A program made the translations under genes and the position numbers. Below, in pieces: positions 23,964-32,918 of a stretch of DNA of 34,176 bases. This stretch comes from Dehalococcoidales bacterium (GTDB lineage Bacteria; Chloroflexota; Dehalococcoidia; Dehalococcoidales; UBA2162). Within the stretch, counting starts at the first letter, position 1, and each line of letters begins with the position of its first letter. Below the pieces are notes generated by a model. The model saw only the letters and a program-made list of their open reading frames with translations. It ran no database searches and was not told where the DNA came from. The DNA lies in NCBI GenBank assembly GCA_020343555.1, contig CP070800.1, forward strand, positions 1,599,337-1,633,512. The letters run 5' to 3'.

Positions 23964-25277
23964 ATGACAAAACCTATTGTAGCGATTATTGGCAGGCAGA
24001 ATGTCGGAAAATCCACCATGTTGAACCGACTGGCTGGTAAACAAATAGCAATTATCGAGGATCTTCCGGGTACCACTCGCGATCGGGTGCTGACGACAAT
24101 TACCTGGCAAGATATCGACTTCACACTGGTCGACACCGGTGGACTGGAATCCAAACCCGATGGCTCTATAGCTCAGGGAGTAAAAGACCAGACTAATGCA
24201 GCAATTGAAGAAGCTGATGTGATTGTGTTCATGGTTGACATTCGGGATGGCGTAACACCTCTGGATCTGGATATAGCCGATATGGTTCGGCAGACCAGTA
24301 AGCCGGTAATCCTGACCGTAAATAAAGCGGATAATAATAAGATTGAGGGTAATATCGTTGAATTTTACGAACTCGGGATCGGCGATCCAGTAGCCGTCTC
24401 CGCTCATCATGGTCGCGGTACTGCCGACCTGTTGGATACAATTGTCTCGCTTCTTCCAATGCAAATCCCCTCACAGGATGAAGGTGAGTCGATCAAGGTA
24501 GCAATAGTCGGCAGACCTAACGTTGGTAAGTCAGCACTGTTGAACGCTCTTCTCGGCGAACAGAGAGTAATAGTCGACGATACACCTGGTACTACACGTG
24601 ATGCAATAGACACTTTACTTGACTATAAGGGACAGAGTGTGTTACTTATAGATACTGCTGGTATCAAGAGGAGAGGTCGTCAGGGGACCGGGGTAGATAA
24701 ATTCAGTGTAATACGTTCCCTGAGAGCTTTGGACCGGGCAGATATAGCCTTACTTGTGGTGGATGCGGATGAGCCATTTACGGCTCAGGATGTACATATA
24801 GGTGGATATGTCCGCCAGATGGCAAAGGGGATCATTCTGATAGTCAACAAGTGGGATCTTGTCGAGGAAAAAAATAAAACCGACTGGAACAACTATATCA
24901 GGAGTCAGCTCAACTTCATACCGTACGCTCCTATAGTATATACTTCGGCTAATAGTGGACAGGGGGTAAACAAGATAATGCCCCAGGTACAGCAAGTATA
25001 TCAGGAAAGGCTGAAGAGATTATCCACGGCTACCGTCAACAACGTAGTACAGCAGGCGGTAGCAGCTCACAACCTGCCCAGAATCGGTCGTAAAAGGCTC
25101 AAAATTCTCTATGCCACACAAGCCGATGTAAATCCCCCTACGTTTGTGTTTTTCATTAACGATAAAAAACTGATTCACTTCTCCTATCAGCGCTACCTGG
25201 AGAACAAACTCCGTCAGACATTCGGGTTTACCGGTACACCAATCAAGCTAATTTTTAAAACGAGGGGAGATTCATGA
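23964..25277 (+). CDS. der: Ribosome assembly GTPase Der (EngA)
   Basis: 437 residues from ATG 23964. Der has two GTPase domains in tandem and a C-terminal KH-like domain, and helps mature the 50S subunit. Domain one: GRQNVGKS (10-17), GTTRDR, DTGGLE, NKAD. Domain two: GRPNVGKS (183-190), GTTRDA, DTAGI, NKWD. The KH domain holds RIGRKRLKILYATQ and FGFTGTPIKLIFK. The frame extends to 23928, but the family begins MTKPIVAIIGR; the Shine-Dalgarno there is weak (GAG, 8 bases away). Its stop overlaps the plsY start by four bases (ATGA). Confidence 0.97.
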   Translation: MTKPIVAIIGRQNVGKSTMLNRLAGKQIAIIEDLPGTTRDRVLTTITWQDIDFTLVDTGGLESKPDGSIAQGVKDQTNAAIEEADVIVFMVDIRDGVTPLDLDIADMVRQTSKPVILTVNKADNNKIEGNIVEFYELGIGDPVAVSAHHGRGTADLLDTIVSLLPMQIPSQDEGESIKVAIVGRPNVGKSALLNALLGEQRVIVDDTPGTTRDAIDTLLDYKGQSVLLIDTAGIKRRGRQGTGVDKFSVIRSLRALDRADIALLVVDADEPFTAQDVHIGGYVRQMAKGIILIVNKWDLVEEKNKTDWNNYIRSQLNFIPYAPIVYTSANSGQGVNKIMPQVQQVYQERLKRLSTATVNNVVQQAVAAHNLPRIGRKRLKILYATQADVNPPTFVFFINDKKLIHFSYQRYLENKLRQTFGFTGTPIKLIFKTRGDS

Positions 25278-25963
25278 TTTTCTTACAGTTTCTTGCTGTC
25301 ATTATTGTCGGTTACCTTATCGGCTCTATACCTTCCGGAGTACTGGTTAGTAAACTCATTTCAAAGGTTGATATCAGAGAATACGGCAGCGGTAAAATCG
25401 GTGCGACTAATGTGTTAAGAACAGCGGGTACGAAGGCTGCGGCCTTTGTACTTTTCCTTGATATCGTGAAGGGCGCATTAGCCGTTGTTTTCGCAGGTTT
25501 AATTGTCGGCAGAAATTATCTTGTCATAGGTGGTGACTTCGGACTGGGCCTCCTAGTTGCTCAGGTACTGGCAGGTCTGGCAGCTATAGCAGGACATAAC
25601 TGGTCCATCTTCCTTGGTTTCAAAGGAGGAAGGGGAGTAGCGACGTTTTTCGGTGGTCTGGTAGCTCTCTGCCCTGTCGCAGCTCTGTTTGGCGGTGAGG
25701 TTTTCATCATTGGTGCAGGTTTGACAAGATTCGCATCACTAGGTTCAATCGCCGGTGTGGTAGGCACTTACAGTATATTAATACCATTGACTATATTCAA
25801 CGGTTTTCCACTGGAATACCTGATATACACACTGATAGGCACTGTTGTGATCGTAGTTATGCACAGGGAAAATATAGCCAGATTATTATCCGGTAAAGAG
25901 CGTAGACTTGGTGAAAAAGCTAAACCTGTTGAGTCAGAACTATCTAAAGAAGTGGCTGAGTGA
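25274..25963 (+). CDS. plsY: Acyl-phosphate:glycerol-3-phosphate acyltransferase PlsY
   Basis: 229 residues. Moves an acyl group from acyl-phosphate onto glycerol-3-phosphate, the first step of phospholipid synthesis. Motif 1 is GSIPSGVLVSK, followed by REYGSGKIGATNVLRTAG, and motif 3 is GHNWSIFLGFKGGRGVAT. Five or more hydrophobic segments are visible. It is slightly longer than usual because of a charged C-terminal tail after the last helix. Its partner plsX is not in the window. It is translationally coupled to der and ends 12 bases from the convergent dnaJ. Confidence 0.95.
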   Translation: MIFLQFLAVIIVGYLIGSIPSGVLVSKLISKVDIREYGSGKIGATNVLRTAGTKAAAFVLFLDIVKGALAVVFAGLIVGRNYLVIGGDFGLGLLVAQVLAGLAAIAGHNWSIFLGFKGGRGVATFFGGLVALCPVAALFGGEVFIIGAGLTRFASLGSIAGVVGTYSILIPLTIFNGFPLEYLIYTLIGTVVIVVMHRENIARLLSGKERRLGEKAKPVESELSKEVAE

Positions 25964-25975
25964 CAACTCGATCAG

Positions 25976-27052
25976 TTATTTCTTTTTCTTTTTAGTATCC
26001 CCCATCTCTCGAGCCAGTTCTTCAAAGAGCTGGCGTTGTTTTTTAGAAAGAGATTCCGGTGTAAGGACCTTGAGAACTACCAGTTGATTACCCTGTCCCC
26101 TGCCGCGCAGGTGCGGTACGCCTTTATTTTTCAGTTGAAAGACATGTCCAGCCTGTGTTCCGGCTGGAACTTTCAATTTGATATCACCATGGAGAGTAGG
26201 AACCTCTACTTCAGTTCCGAGTGCTGCCTGAGCAAAATTAATCGGTAGTTCATAGACGATATCATCGTCTTCCCGTATAAATAACTCATGTTCTCGTACA
26301 TTAAGATTTACGTACAGGTTTCCGGAGTATCCACCTCGAGCTCCTGTGTTGCCTTCGCCACTTAGGCGTATCCTGGAACCATTATCCACTCCGGCTGGAA
26401 TATTAACCATAATGTTACGCTGGAATTTTTCTTTCCCGGTGCCCCGGCAACCAGGACACGGATCAGTAATCACTCTGCCTTCACCACGACACCTAGGACA
26501 TGTCGTCACATTCGTGAATCGACCAAAAATGCTTTGTTGAACTCGACGTATCTGCCCGGAACCATTACAATCCATGCATTGCTCAGGTTGGCTGCCCGGA
26601 CGACTGCCAATTCCGTGACATTGAGAACAGAACTCTATTCGCGATATATTAAGTTCTTTTTCTATTCCGAAAGCGGCTTCTTCCAGAGTAATGGAAACAC
26701 TACACTGCAGGTCGGATCCTCTCTCGGGTGCCTGACGGGTTGAAGTTGATGTTCTTCCACCGAAGAACGCATCGAATATGCTTCCTACACCATCGAAACC
26801 GAAACCGTCGAAACCTTGTCCGAAGATATTGTCGCCGCTATGACCAAAGCGATCATAAGCGTCTCTCTTTTCCGGATTCGAGAGAACTTCATAAGCTTCA
26901 TTGATTTCTTTGAACTTATCTTCCGAGCCTGTTTCGTGGTTTCTGTCGGGATGATATTGAAAGGCGAGCTTCCGATAAGCGGTTTTTATTTCGCTATCGG
27001 AAGCATCCCTAGTTATTCCGAGTATGTCGTAGTAATCTTGTTTAGTAGCCAT
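25976..27052 (-). CDS. dnaJ: Chaperone DnaJ (Hsp40)
   Basis: 358 residues. The J-domain (1-70) has the HPD triad at 34-36. A Gly/Phe linker (GHSGDNIFGQGFDGFGFDGVG) precedes a zinc-binding region with four CxxCxGxG repeats (CSQCHGIG, CMDCNGSG, CPRCRGEG, CPGCRGTG). The C-terminal substrate-binding domain ends in a lysine run. This is a type I DnaJ that feeds clients to DnaK and stimulates its ATPase. It is the last gene of the hrcA-grpE-dnaK-dnaJ operon, 9 bases after dnaK. It is slightly shorter than the E. coli protein, mainly in the G/F region. Confidence 0.97.
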   Translation of the reverse strand: MATKQDYYDILGITRDASDSEIKTAYRKLAFQYHPDRNHETGSEDKFKEINEAYEVLSNPEKRDAYDRFGHSGDNIFGQGFDGFGFDGVGSIFDAFFGGRTSTSTRQAPERGSDLQCSVSITLEEAAFGIEKELNISRIEFCSQCHGIGSRPGSQPEQCMDCNGSGQIRRVQQSIFGRFTNVTTCPRCRGEGRVITDPCPGCRGTGKEKFQRNIMVNIPAGVDNGSRIRLSGEGNTGARGGYSGNLYVNLNVREHELFIREDDDIVYELPINFAQAALGTEVEVPTLHGDIKLKVPAGTQAGHVFQLKNKGVPHLRGRGQGNQLVVLKVLTPESLSKKQRQLFEELAREMGDTKKKKK

Positions 27053-27061
27053 GTCCTAGTG

Positions 27062-28957
27062 TTATACCTCGCGGAATTCTCCTTCCACAGTTCCTTCTCC
27101 CTCATCCGCAGGTGGTTGATCATCGGGTGGCTCCTCTCCCTCCGGAGGAGGTGGCTGCTGCTGGTAGACAGCTTCTCCTATTTTCTGCATCGCAGTATTT
27201 AGATCCTGTGTAGCCTGCTTGACGGCATCTACGTCTTGAGCTGTCAAGGCATCTCTTACGGCTTTTACCTTTTCTTCTACTTCGGTATTTAGCTCATCCG
27301 ATATTTTGTCCTTGTTTTCTCTCAGGGTCTTTTCAACGGAGTACACAAGCGTGTCGGCGGTGTTGAAAGTCTCTATCTTGTCACGCTGTTTCTCATCTTC
27401 AGCAGCATGCATTTCAGCTTCCTGCTGCATTTTCTCAATTTCGTCTTTCTCAAGTCCGCTTGAAGCCGTGATCGTTATCTTTTGTTCTTTACCTGTTCCT
27501 TTATCATGTGCTCTGACGCTTAAAATACCATTTGCATCCATATCGAAACTAACCTCGATCTGGGGAACTCCTCTGGGTGCCGGCAGTATCCCATCCAGCA
27601 TAAATCGTCCCAGAGTTCTGTTATCCGTTGCCATCGGTCTTTCACCCTGTACAACGTGAATCTCAACGCTGGGTTGATTATCCGCAGCGGTACTGAATAT
27701 CTGACTCTTTGATGTCGGAATCGTGGTATTTCGCGGTATGAGCGGGGTAGCTACTGCACCAAGGGTCTCGATTCCCAGTGTAAGGGGAGTCACATCAAGT
27801 AACAGTACGTCCTTTACATCACCTTTAAGAACACCTGCCTGAATTGCAGCTCCCACGGCAACCACTTCATCAGGATTGACGCCCTTGTGAGGTTCTTTCC
27901 CAAACAGTTCCGTTACTTTCTGCTGCACCAGAGGCATTCTGGTCTGACCACCGACAAGGATTACTTCATCTATCTGTGCTGCTGTCTTTCCGGCATCTTT
28001 GAGAGCTGCACGACAGGGTTCCATCGATTTATCTATCAGATCCATTACCAGCTGCTCCAGCTTGGCTCGAGTAAGATTAATATTCAGATGTTTCGGTCCT
28101 TCTGCATCGGCAGTAATGAATGGCAGGCTGATTTCAGTTTGCTGTACAGTGGATAACTCGCATTTAGCTTTCTCCGCTGCTTCTTTTAAACGCTGTAATG
28201 CCATTTTATCCTGTTTAAGATCGATCCCCTGCTCTCGCTTGAATTCATCGCAAAGCCAGTCCATTACTCGCTGGTCGAAATCATCACCCCCAAGGTGTGT
28301 ATCACCGTTAGTAGACTTCACCTGGAAAGTACCCTCTCCGAGTTCAAGAATAGAAATATCGAAAGTACCACCACCAAGATCATAAACAGCAATCGTTTCG
28401 TCTGCTTTCTTATCCAGCCCGTAGGCAAGCGCGGCGGCCGTGGGTTCGTTTACTATTCGAAGTACCTCGAGACCGGCAATCTTTCCAGCGTCCTTGGTAG
28501 CCTGACGCTGGCTGTCATTAAAATAGGCAGGTACGGTAATTACGGCTTCTGTTACCTTTTCGCCCAGATATGCTTCGGCATCGGTCTTGAGTTTCTGTAA
28601 GATCATGGCTGATATTTCTGGTGGACTATAATCTTTATCACCCATTTTTACACGGGCATCGTTATTATCCGCTTTGGTTATTTGAAATGGGAGTAGTTTT
28701 TTATCGTACTCTACCGACTGTTCATCAAACTTACGTCCCATGAGACGTTTTACGCTGAAAATGGTATTATCCGGATTGGTTATGGACTGTCGTTTTGCTA
28801 CCGTACCGACCAGTCTCTCACCACTTTTACTGACTGCTACATAAGAAGGTGTCGTCCTTCCTCCTTCAGCATTCGGGATGATCGTAGGCTCGCCGCCTTC
28901 CATGACGGCAACCGCCGAAAACGTAGTTCCAAGATCAATTCCTATTACCTTTGCCAT
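27062..28957 (-). CDS. dnaK: Chaperone DnaK (Hsp70)
   Basis: 631 residues from ATG 28957. The nucleotide-binding domain shows [31 protein letters not shown] and [13 protein letters not shown]; the linker is [18 protein letters not shown]; then the substrate-binding beta-sandwich and lid. The tail is Pro/Glu-rich ([17 protein letters not shown]) and ends GEFREV, similar to the EEVD-like ends of bacterial DnaK. The open frame extends to 28981, but AGAGGAGG just before MAKVIGID decides the start. It lies 60 bases after grpE. Regulated as part of the HrcA/CIRCE operon. Confidence 0.98.
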   Translation of the reverse strand: MAKVIGIDLGTTFSAVAVMEGGEPTIIPNAEGGRTTPSYVAVSKSGERLVGTVAKRQSITNPDNTIFSVKRLMGRKFDEQSVEYDKKLLPFQITKADNNDARVKMGDKDYSPPEISAMILQKLKTDAEAYLGEKVTEAVITVPAYFNDSQRQATKDAGKIAGLEVLRIVNEPTAAALAYGLDKKADETIAVYDLGGGTFDISILELGEGTFQVKSTNGDTHLGGDDFDQRVMDWLCDEFKREQGIDLKQDKMALQRLKEAAEKAKCELSTVQQTEISLPFITADAEGPKHLNINLTRAKLEQLVMDLIDKSMEPCRAALKDAGKTAAQIDEVILVGGQTRMPLVQQKVTELFGKEPHKGVNPDEVVAVGAAIQAGVLKGDVKDVLLLDVTPLTLGIETLGAVATPLIPRNTTIPTSKSQIFSTAADNQPSVEIHVVQGERPMATDNRTLGRFMLDGILPAPRGVPQIEVSFDMDANGILSVRAHDKGTGKEQKITITASSGLEKDEIEKMQQEAEMHAAEDEKQRDKIETFNTADTLVYSVEKTLRENKDKISDELNTEVEEKVKAVRDALTAQDVDAVKQATQDLNTAMQKIGEAVYQQQPPPPEGEEPPDDQPPADEGEGTVEGEFREV

Positions 28958-29017
28958 TCCTTTTCCTCCTCTATCCTGCAAGTCTCTGCCCTATGTTCAC
29001 TGACAGAGTCTCCTATA

Positions 29018-29560
29018 TTAATCGTTTACTTTCTCTTCTCCGTTCCCAACCACTACCTGGCTGGCACGGATAACCTTTTCGTTGAATTTATATCCTTTCT
29101 GTACTTCATCCAGCACTACACCTTCTTCTCCACTTTCCTGCCGAACAGCTTCGTGCTGGTAAGGATCGAAGGATTCTCCGACAGCTTCAATACATGATAG
29201 ACCTTCTGATTCCAGAATCGTCCGTAATTTTTTCTCAATCATCCTGACGCCTTCTACCCAGTTGGAATCGACTTCCTGGTCCGGCATAGCGGATATAGCT
29301 CTTTCGAAATCATCGAGTATAGGTAAAACACACTGAACGATTGCAGCTCGAGAGTATTCTCCGAGTTCTTCTTTTTCTTTGTCATTGCGTCGTCTATAAT
29401 TGATAAAATCAGCCTGAGTTCTCTGCCAGTTTGCCAGGTACTCTTCAGCTTTAGTCTTCTCTTCAACCAGACTCTGTTTCAGCACTTCTATATCATCCTC
29501 TTCGACGCCTTCTAAAACATCGTCCAGCGACTCGTTTTCATTGATGTTCTCTTCTTCCAT
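29018..29560 (-). CDS. grpE: Nucleotide exchange factor GrpE
   Basis: 180 residues. GrpE releases ADP from DnaK. The first 60 residues are acidic and form the long paired helix; the family signature is in the C-terminal part (GVRMIEKKLRTILESEGL, FDPYQHEAVRQE, VVLDEVQKGYKFNEKVIRAS, ending VVVGNGE). The gene lies 24 bases after hrcA and before dnaK. The protein is normal in length and has no missing part. Identity is secure. Confidence 0.96.
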   Translation of the reverse strand: MEEENINENESLDDVLEGVEEDDIEVLKQSLVEEKTKAEEYLANWQRTQADFINYRRRNDKEKEELGEYSRAAIVQCVLPILDDFERAISAMPDQEVDSNWVEGVRMIEKKLRTILESEGLSCIEAVGESFDPYQHEAVRQESGEEGVVLDEVQKGYKFNEKVIRASQVVVGNGEEKVND

Positions 29561-29584
29561 TATCCCACCATATCCGTAATTCTG

Positions 29585-30631
29585 TTAATCAGGAATAAAC
29601 TCAACAGGAATTTCTTTTCCGTATAGTTTAGCTACAAGCAGGTTCAGTATCAATGATAAATAACCCACAGTAGCAATGGTACGGGCATATTGCATCCGTG
29701 TAGGTCCGACCACGCTGATGGTTCCTGTAGCTTCCCCAGGTAACCCATACTGACTGACAACGACACTGTAATCTTGGACTGATTCCGTCTCATTTTCCTT
29801 GCCAATCACTACGTGAACACCTTGTCCCTTTATCTTCGAAGGAACGATACTTTTTACCAGGTGACGCTGCTCTACCAATTCCATTAAAGTTAGCGCCTGC
29901 TCATGATTCTGGGCAAGCTCAGGTTGATTAAGTGTGTAATGCAACCCATCAAGATATGATTCTTCATACTGTCGGTTGTCTTCCGCTTCCATTTCTTTCA
30001 ATAAATAACCTGTAATTTTCTTTTCAACAGGTGATAATCCCTCTGTCTGCTTTGGTATTTCCAACCTCGTTAAACCTGCAAAGATATCATTCAGCTTTCC
30101 TGCTATTGTTTTTAGTTCCTCTTGAGTAACAGGATCTTCAAACTCGATTAATTGCTGCCTGACCTTAGCTCCCTGAAATACTATAATTAACAATGCCAGA
30201 GAATCCTGAAGGTTAATTACTTCCAGGTGTTTAAACTGGCATGCACCTGTCTTGGGTTTGGTTACCAGAGCAACATTTTGCACCATCTGTGACAGGAGCG
30301 TAGCTGCAAGGTTCAACCATCCGTCCAATTCTCCTTCGATCTGATGAAACAGGTGGTTTATCATACGCTGCTCAGCCGCAGGAAGTTTTATATCATCTAG
30401 CGTATCTACATATATTCTGTATCCCTTATCCAGTGGAACACTTCCCGAAGAATGGTGAGGACGAATTATATACCCTTCATTTTCCAGGCGTACCATCTCA
30501 TTGCGGATAGTGGCTGAACTGACATTAAGTTCAGAATCGCTTGTAATACTACCGGAAGATACCGGTGTTGCTTTTATAATATATTGGGTTACTATTGATT
30601 TAAGTATTGTCTCTGACCGTGGAGACAGCAT
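29585..30631 (-). CDS. hrcA: Heat-inducible transcription repressor HrcA
   Basis: 348 residues. HrcA binds the CIRCE element and needs GroE chaperonin for activity, so unfolded protein titrates it off. The winged-helix N-terminus has SPRSETILKSIVTQYI and NVSSATIRNEMVRLENEGY, followed by HHSSGSVPLDKGYRIYVD; the C-terminal IGKENETESVQDYSVVVSQY and VGPTRMQYARTI segments are typical. A consensus GGAGGTGA site lies 6 bases before ATG 30631. It is first in its operon and 16 bases from the CIRCE-like repeat, so it represses itself. Confidence 0.97.
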   Translation of the reverse strand: MLSPRSETILKSIVTQYIIKATPVSSGSITSDSELNVSSATIRNEMVRLENEGYIIRPHHSSGSVPLDKGYRIYVDTLDDIKLPAAEQRMINHLFHQIEGELDGWLNLAATLLSQMVQNVALVTKPKTGACQFKHLEVINLQDSLALLIIVFQGAKVRQQLIEFEDPVTQEELKTIAGKLNDIFAGLTRLEIPKQTEGLSPVEKKITGYLLKEMEAEDNRQYEESYLDGLHYTLNQPELAQNHEQALTLMELVEQRHLVKSIVPSKIKGQGVHVVIGKENETESVQDYSVVVSQYGLPGEATGTISVVGPTRMQYARTIATVGYLSLILNLLVAKLYGKEIPVEFIPD

Positions 30632-30646
30632 CTCAAATCACCTCCA

Positions 30647-30673
30647 TTAGCAATCTAAGCATTAGACTGCTAA
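30647..30673. promoter_or_regulatory. CIRCE element (HrcA operator), slightly degenerate
   Basis: TTAGCAATC (30647-30655), a 9-base spacer and GACTGCTAA (30665-30673). The consensus is TTAGCACTC-N9-GAGTGCTAA; each arm differs at one position. It covers the predicted transcription start of hrcA (about 30671). Confidence 0.92.
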
Positions 30674-30677
30674 TTCT

Positions 30678-30706
30678 TTTTTATCATGTCTAGAGGTGAT
30701 TGTCAA
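30678..30706 (-). promoter_or_regulatory. hrcA-grpE-dnaK-dnaJ promoter
   Basis: On the minus strand TTGACA (30706-30701), 17 bases, then TAAAAA (30683-30678) with an upstream TG as in extended -10 boxes. Transcription would start within the CIRCE element, so HrcA binding would block initiation. Confidence 0.8.
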
Positions 30707-30775
30707 GAGAATCAGTCACAATAATCCCTGATTTTCAGAGGGCAGTATTGAATTGTAAACTATCGTCTATTTTCA

Positions 30776-30804
30776 TTGACCGAAAGCTCTCTCTATGCTA
30801 TATT
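30776..30804 (+). promoter_or_regulatory. Promoter of the metallo-beta-lactamase-fold gene
   Basis: TTGACC (30776-30781), 17 bases, TATATT (30799-30804). Predicted start about 30811, leaving only seven bases before the ATG at 30818 and no ribosome site. Confidence 0.65.
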
Positions 30805-30817
30805 TAGGCTTGAAAAC

Positions 30818-31450
30818 ATGGAGATAAACTGGCTAGGTCATTCCTGTTTCAGACTTAAAGGAAGTCGTGCTACAGTAGTCACTGATCCATACTCACCTGA
30901 TATTGGTTACACACTGGGCAAGACGAGCGCGAACGTCATTACAGTCAGTCACCAGCATCCTGGACATTCCAATGTCAAAGCTATCGGTGGTGAACCCAAA
31001 GCCGTTACCGGTCCTGGCGAATACGAAATTAGCGGCGTTCTCATCATTGGTATGCCCTCTTATCATGATGAAGATAAAGGCAATAAAAGAGGTAAAAATA
31101 CCGTTTATCTGCTGGAAATCGATGAGATGACCATTTGTCACCTTGGCGACCTGGGCCACACTTTCTCAACGAATCAGGCTGAAGAACTGGATGACATCGA
31201 TATCCTGCTGGTTCCGGTAGGCGGTGCATCAACGATAGATGCCGTTGGAGCCGCCGAAATCGTACGTCAGCTCGAACCTAAAGTCGTCATACCCATGCAC
31301 TACAAGACCGATGCATTAAAACGGGAATTAGCTCATGTAGACAAGTTTCTGAGTGAAATGGGAATCAAAGATGCTGAAACCCAGCCGAAAGTGAATTTCA
31401 CCAAGTCAAACCTTCCGCTTGTCACCCAGGTTTACCTGCTGGATTATTAA
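30818..31450 (+). CDS. Metallo-beta-lactamase-fold protein, UlaG-like, altered metal motif
   Basis: 210 residues from ATG 30818; an earlier in-frame TTG (30776) lies in the -35 box. The protein begins MEINWLGHSCFRLKG, the hallmark of the UlaG/UPF0173 branch. The metal motif that should read HxHxDH is SHQHPGHSN (H45, H47, H50), with Gly49 in place of the Asp. Later ligands appear kept (CHLGDLGH, PMHYKT). The Asp normally holds the second metal and polarises water, so activity may be reduced or changed. Substrate unknown. It stands alone on the plus strand and meets the second MFS gene one base after its stop. Confidence 0.88.
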   Translation: MEINWLGHSCFRLKGSRATVVTDPYSPDIGYTLGKTSANVITVSHQHPGHSNVKAIGGEPKAVTGPGEYEISGVLIIGMPSYHDEDKGNKRGKNTVYLLEIDEMTICHLGDLGHTFSTNQAEELDDIDILLVPVGGASTIDAVGAAEIVRQLEPKVVIPMHYKTDALKRELAHVDKFLSEMGIKDAETQPKVNFTKSNLPLVTQVYLLDY

Positions 31451-31451
31451 T

Positions 31452-32771
31452 CTACAGGAATTTTCGGATATCTGTCACCTGTTCAGGTGCCTTGGGCGGA
31501 CGCATCAGAGACATCAGAGCAGCCGCAATAAAGAGCATCACTACAAACGTTGTTAGCGCCGGTATGTAACTTCCGGTATTATCGTATACCCACCCGGCAT
31601 ACACAGGTGACAGAAGCGCTACAGGCGCTGTCAACACCATCGATGTTCCCTGTATCGAAGCAAATGCTTTACGCCCGAAATATCTTCCCCCTATTGTAAG
31701 GCGTAACGGTGCCGGACCACCGCTTCCGAATCCGTAGAGTACCAGAAACACATATAAGGCTGCTACACTCTGGTACAGGAGGAATATACCGATCCCCAGA
31801 GCCTGGAGTATGAAAGTACCGGCAACAAGGAACTGTAACCGGTCTTTTCTTACACGGTCAGCCAATACACCGGCAGCGAATCGTGCCGGGATAGTGAAAA
31901 ACACCATCATTGCCATCATCGCACTGGCGATATTTTCCTCTATCCCCAGGTCAGTAAGTAAAGGGATACAATGCGTATTTATTGCTCCGGCAACAACCAT
32001 GGCAAAAATCCATGATATCGTGATCAACCAGTAGGCCGGAGTTTTCAGTGCCTGTCTTAGAGTGAATTCGGTTTCATCATATTCTGCCGCATACTCGACG
32101 CCCCTGTCTATCATTGTGTCAAGATCTGTACTCTCTCCGGATTCTACCTTGACTCCGTCTGGTAAAAGACCATAGTACTCGGGGCGTTTTTGTTTAACAA
32201 ATCGCCACATCATCGGGACACCCGTAAACATCACCAGCGACCATATAAGACAGGTAGCACGCCAGTCGAAGGTACTGACAAGCCATGAAATAATCGGTAT
32301 GACAATAACGCCACAAGCGCCAATAATCACGAACCTTATACCAAGCGCAAGTCCTCTTTTCCTGATAAACCAGTCAGTAAGTGCTTTATCCACAGCGATT
32401 GTCAGGGCAAGATTCATTCCCATCGCCGTAATTATTCCCCAGACCAGGTAATATGCCCATGCGGATCGTACAAAATACATCAAAAGCAGTCCTGAAGCGG
32501 CAATAAAGGTGCCGGCAACGATCACCCACCTGGGTCCGAACCTGTCTGAGAGCCATCCCGTTATGGGAGCTTCAGCACTTCCCTGCAATCTGCCAATCCC
32601 TGTTGCCCACGAGGTTCCAGCACGGTCTAAACCCAGATCAGCTGATATGGGTTTGAAAAGAACAGAAACACCGTAACCGTAAAAACCATGCCCAAGTCCG
32701 GAATATAATCCTGTGATGATATTTAACCACCAGCCGGGGAATATATCGGTAAATTTCTTACGGTTAATCAA
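31452..32771 (-). CDS. MFS transporter, paralogue of the one at 16.1-17.4 kb
   Basis: 439 residues, about twelve hydrophobic segments. Motif A-like GWLSDRFGPRWVIVAG is in the 2-3 loop and DRVRKDRLQFLVAG in the 8-9 loop. The central loop has RPEYYGLLPDGVKVESGE, sharing the EYxGxLPDG element and the following AYWLI helix with the other MFS carrier. Resembles oxalate:formate or monocarboxylate carriers; substrate unknown. The start is a TTG (32771) with an AGAAGG site. The central loop is acidic and longer than in the paralogue. Confidence 0.86.
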   Translation of the reverse strand: MINRKKFTDIFPGWWLNIITGLYSGLGHGFYGYGVSVLFKPISADLGLDRAGTSWATGIGRLQGSAEAPITGWLSDRFGPRWVIVAGTFIAASGLLLMYFVRSAWAYYLVWGIITAMGMNLALTIAVDKALTDWFIRKRGLALGIRFVIIGACGVIVIPIISWLVSTFDWRATCLIWSLVMFTGVPMMWRFVKQKRPEYYGLLPDGVKVESGESTDLDTMIDRGVEYAAEYDETEFTLRQALKTPAYWLITISWIFAMVVAGAINTHCIPLLTDLGIEENIASAMMAMMVFFTIPARFAAGVLADRVRKDRLQFLVAGTFILQALGIGIFLLYQSVAALYVFLVLYGFGSGGPAPLRLTIGGRYFGRKAFASIQGTSMVLTAPVALLSPVYAGWVYDNTGSYIPALTTFVVMLFIAAALMSLMRPPKAPEQVTDIRKFL

Positions 32772-32861
32772 CAGCCTTCTTTCTGAAAATAAGTCGTGTT
32801 TATGTAAAATAAAAAACGGACTCTCAGTTGTTTATGGAAATATGAGAAAAAAACGCAAATG

Positions 32862-32892
32862 GAAATCAACTACAGTATATATTCGTGATTTC
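32862..32892 (-). terminator. Possible weak terminator after the surface-protein gene
   Basis: GAAATCA (32862-32868) and TGATTTC (32886-32892) form a 7-base stem with a 17-base loop. On the minus strand a run of seven T (32853-32847) follows 8 bases later, so the spacing is poor. Confidence 0.25.
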
Positions 32893-32918
32893 TTTCAGGT
32901 CAAATGTACCGAGGTGGC

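Noticed and set aside
25956..25993. Short hairpin plus T-rich tract between plsY and dnaJ as a terminator
   Set aside because: Only four good pairs, and the T-rich stretch is the lysine-codon tail of dnaJ on the other strand.
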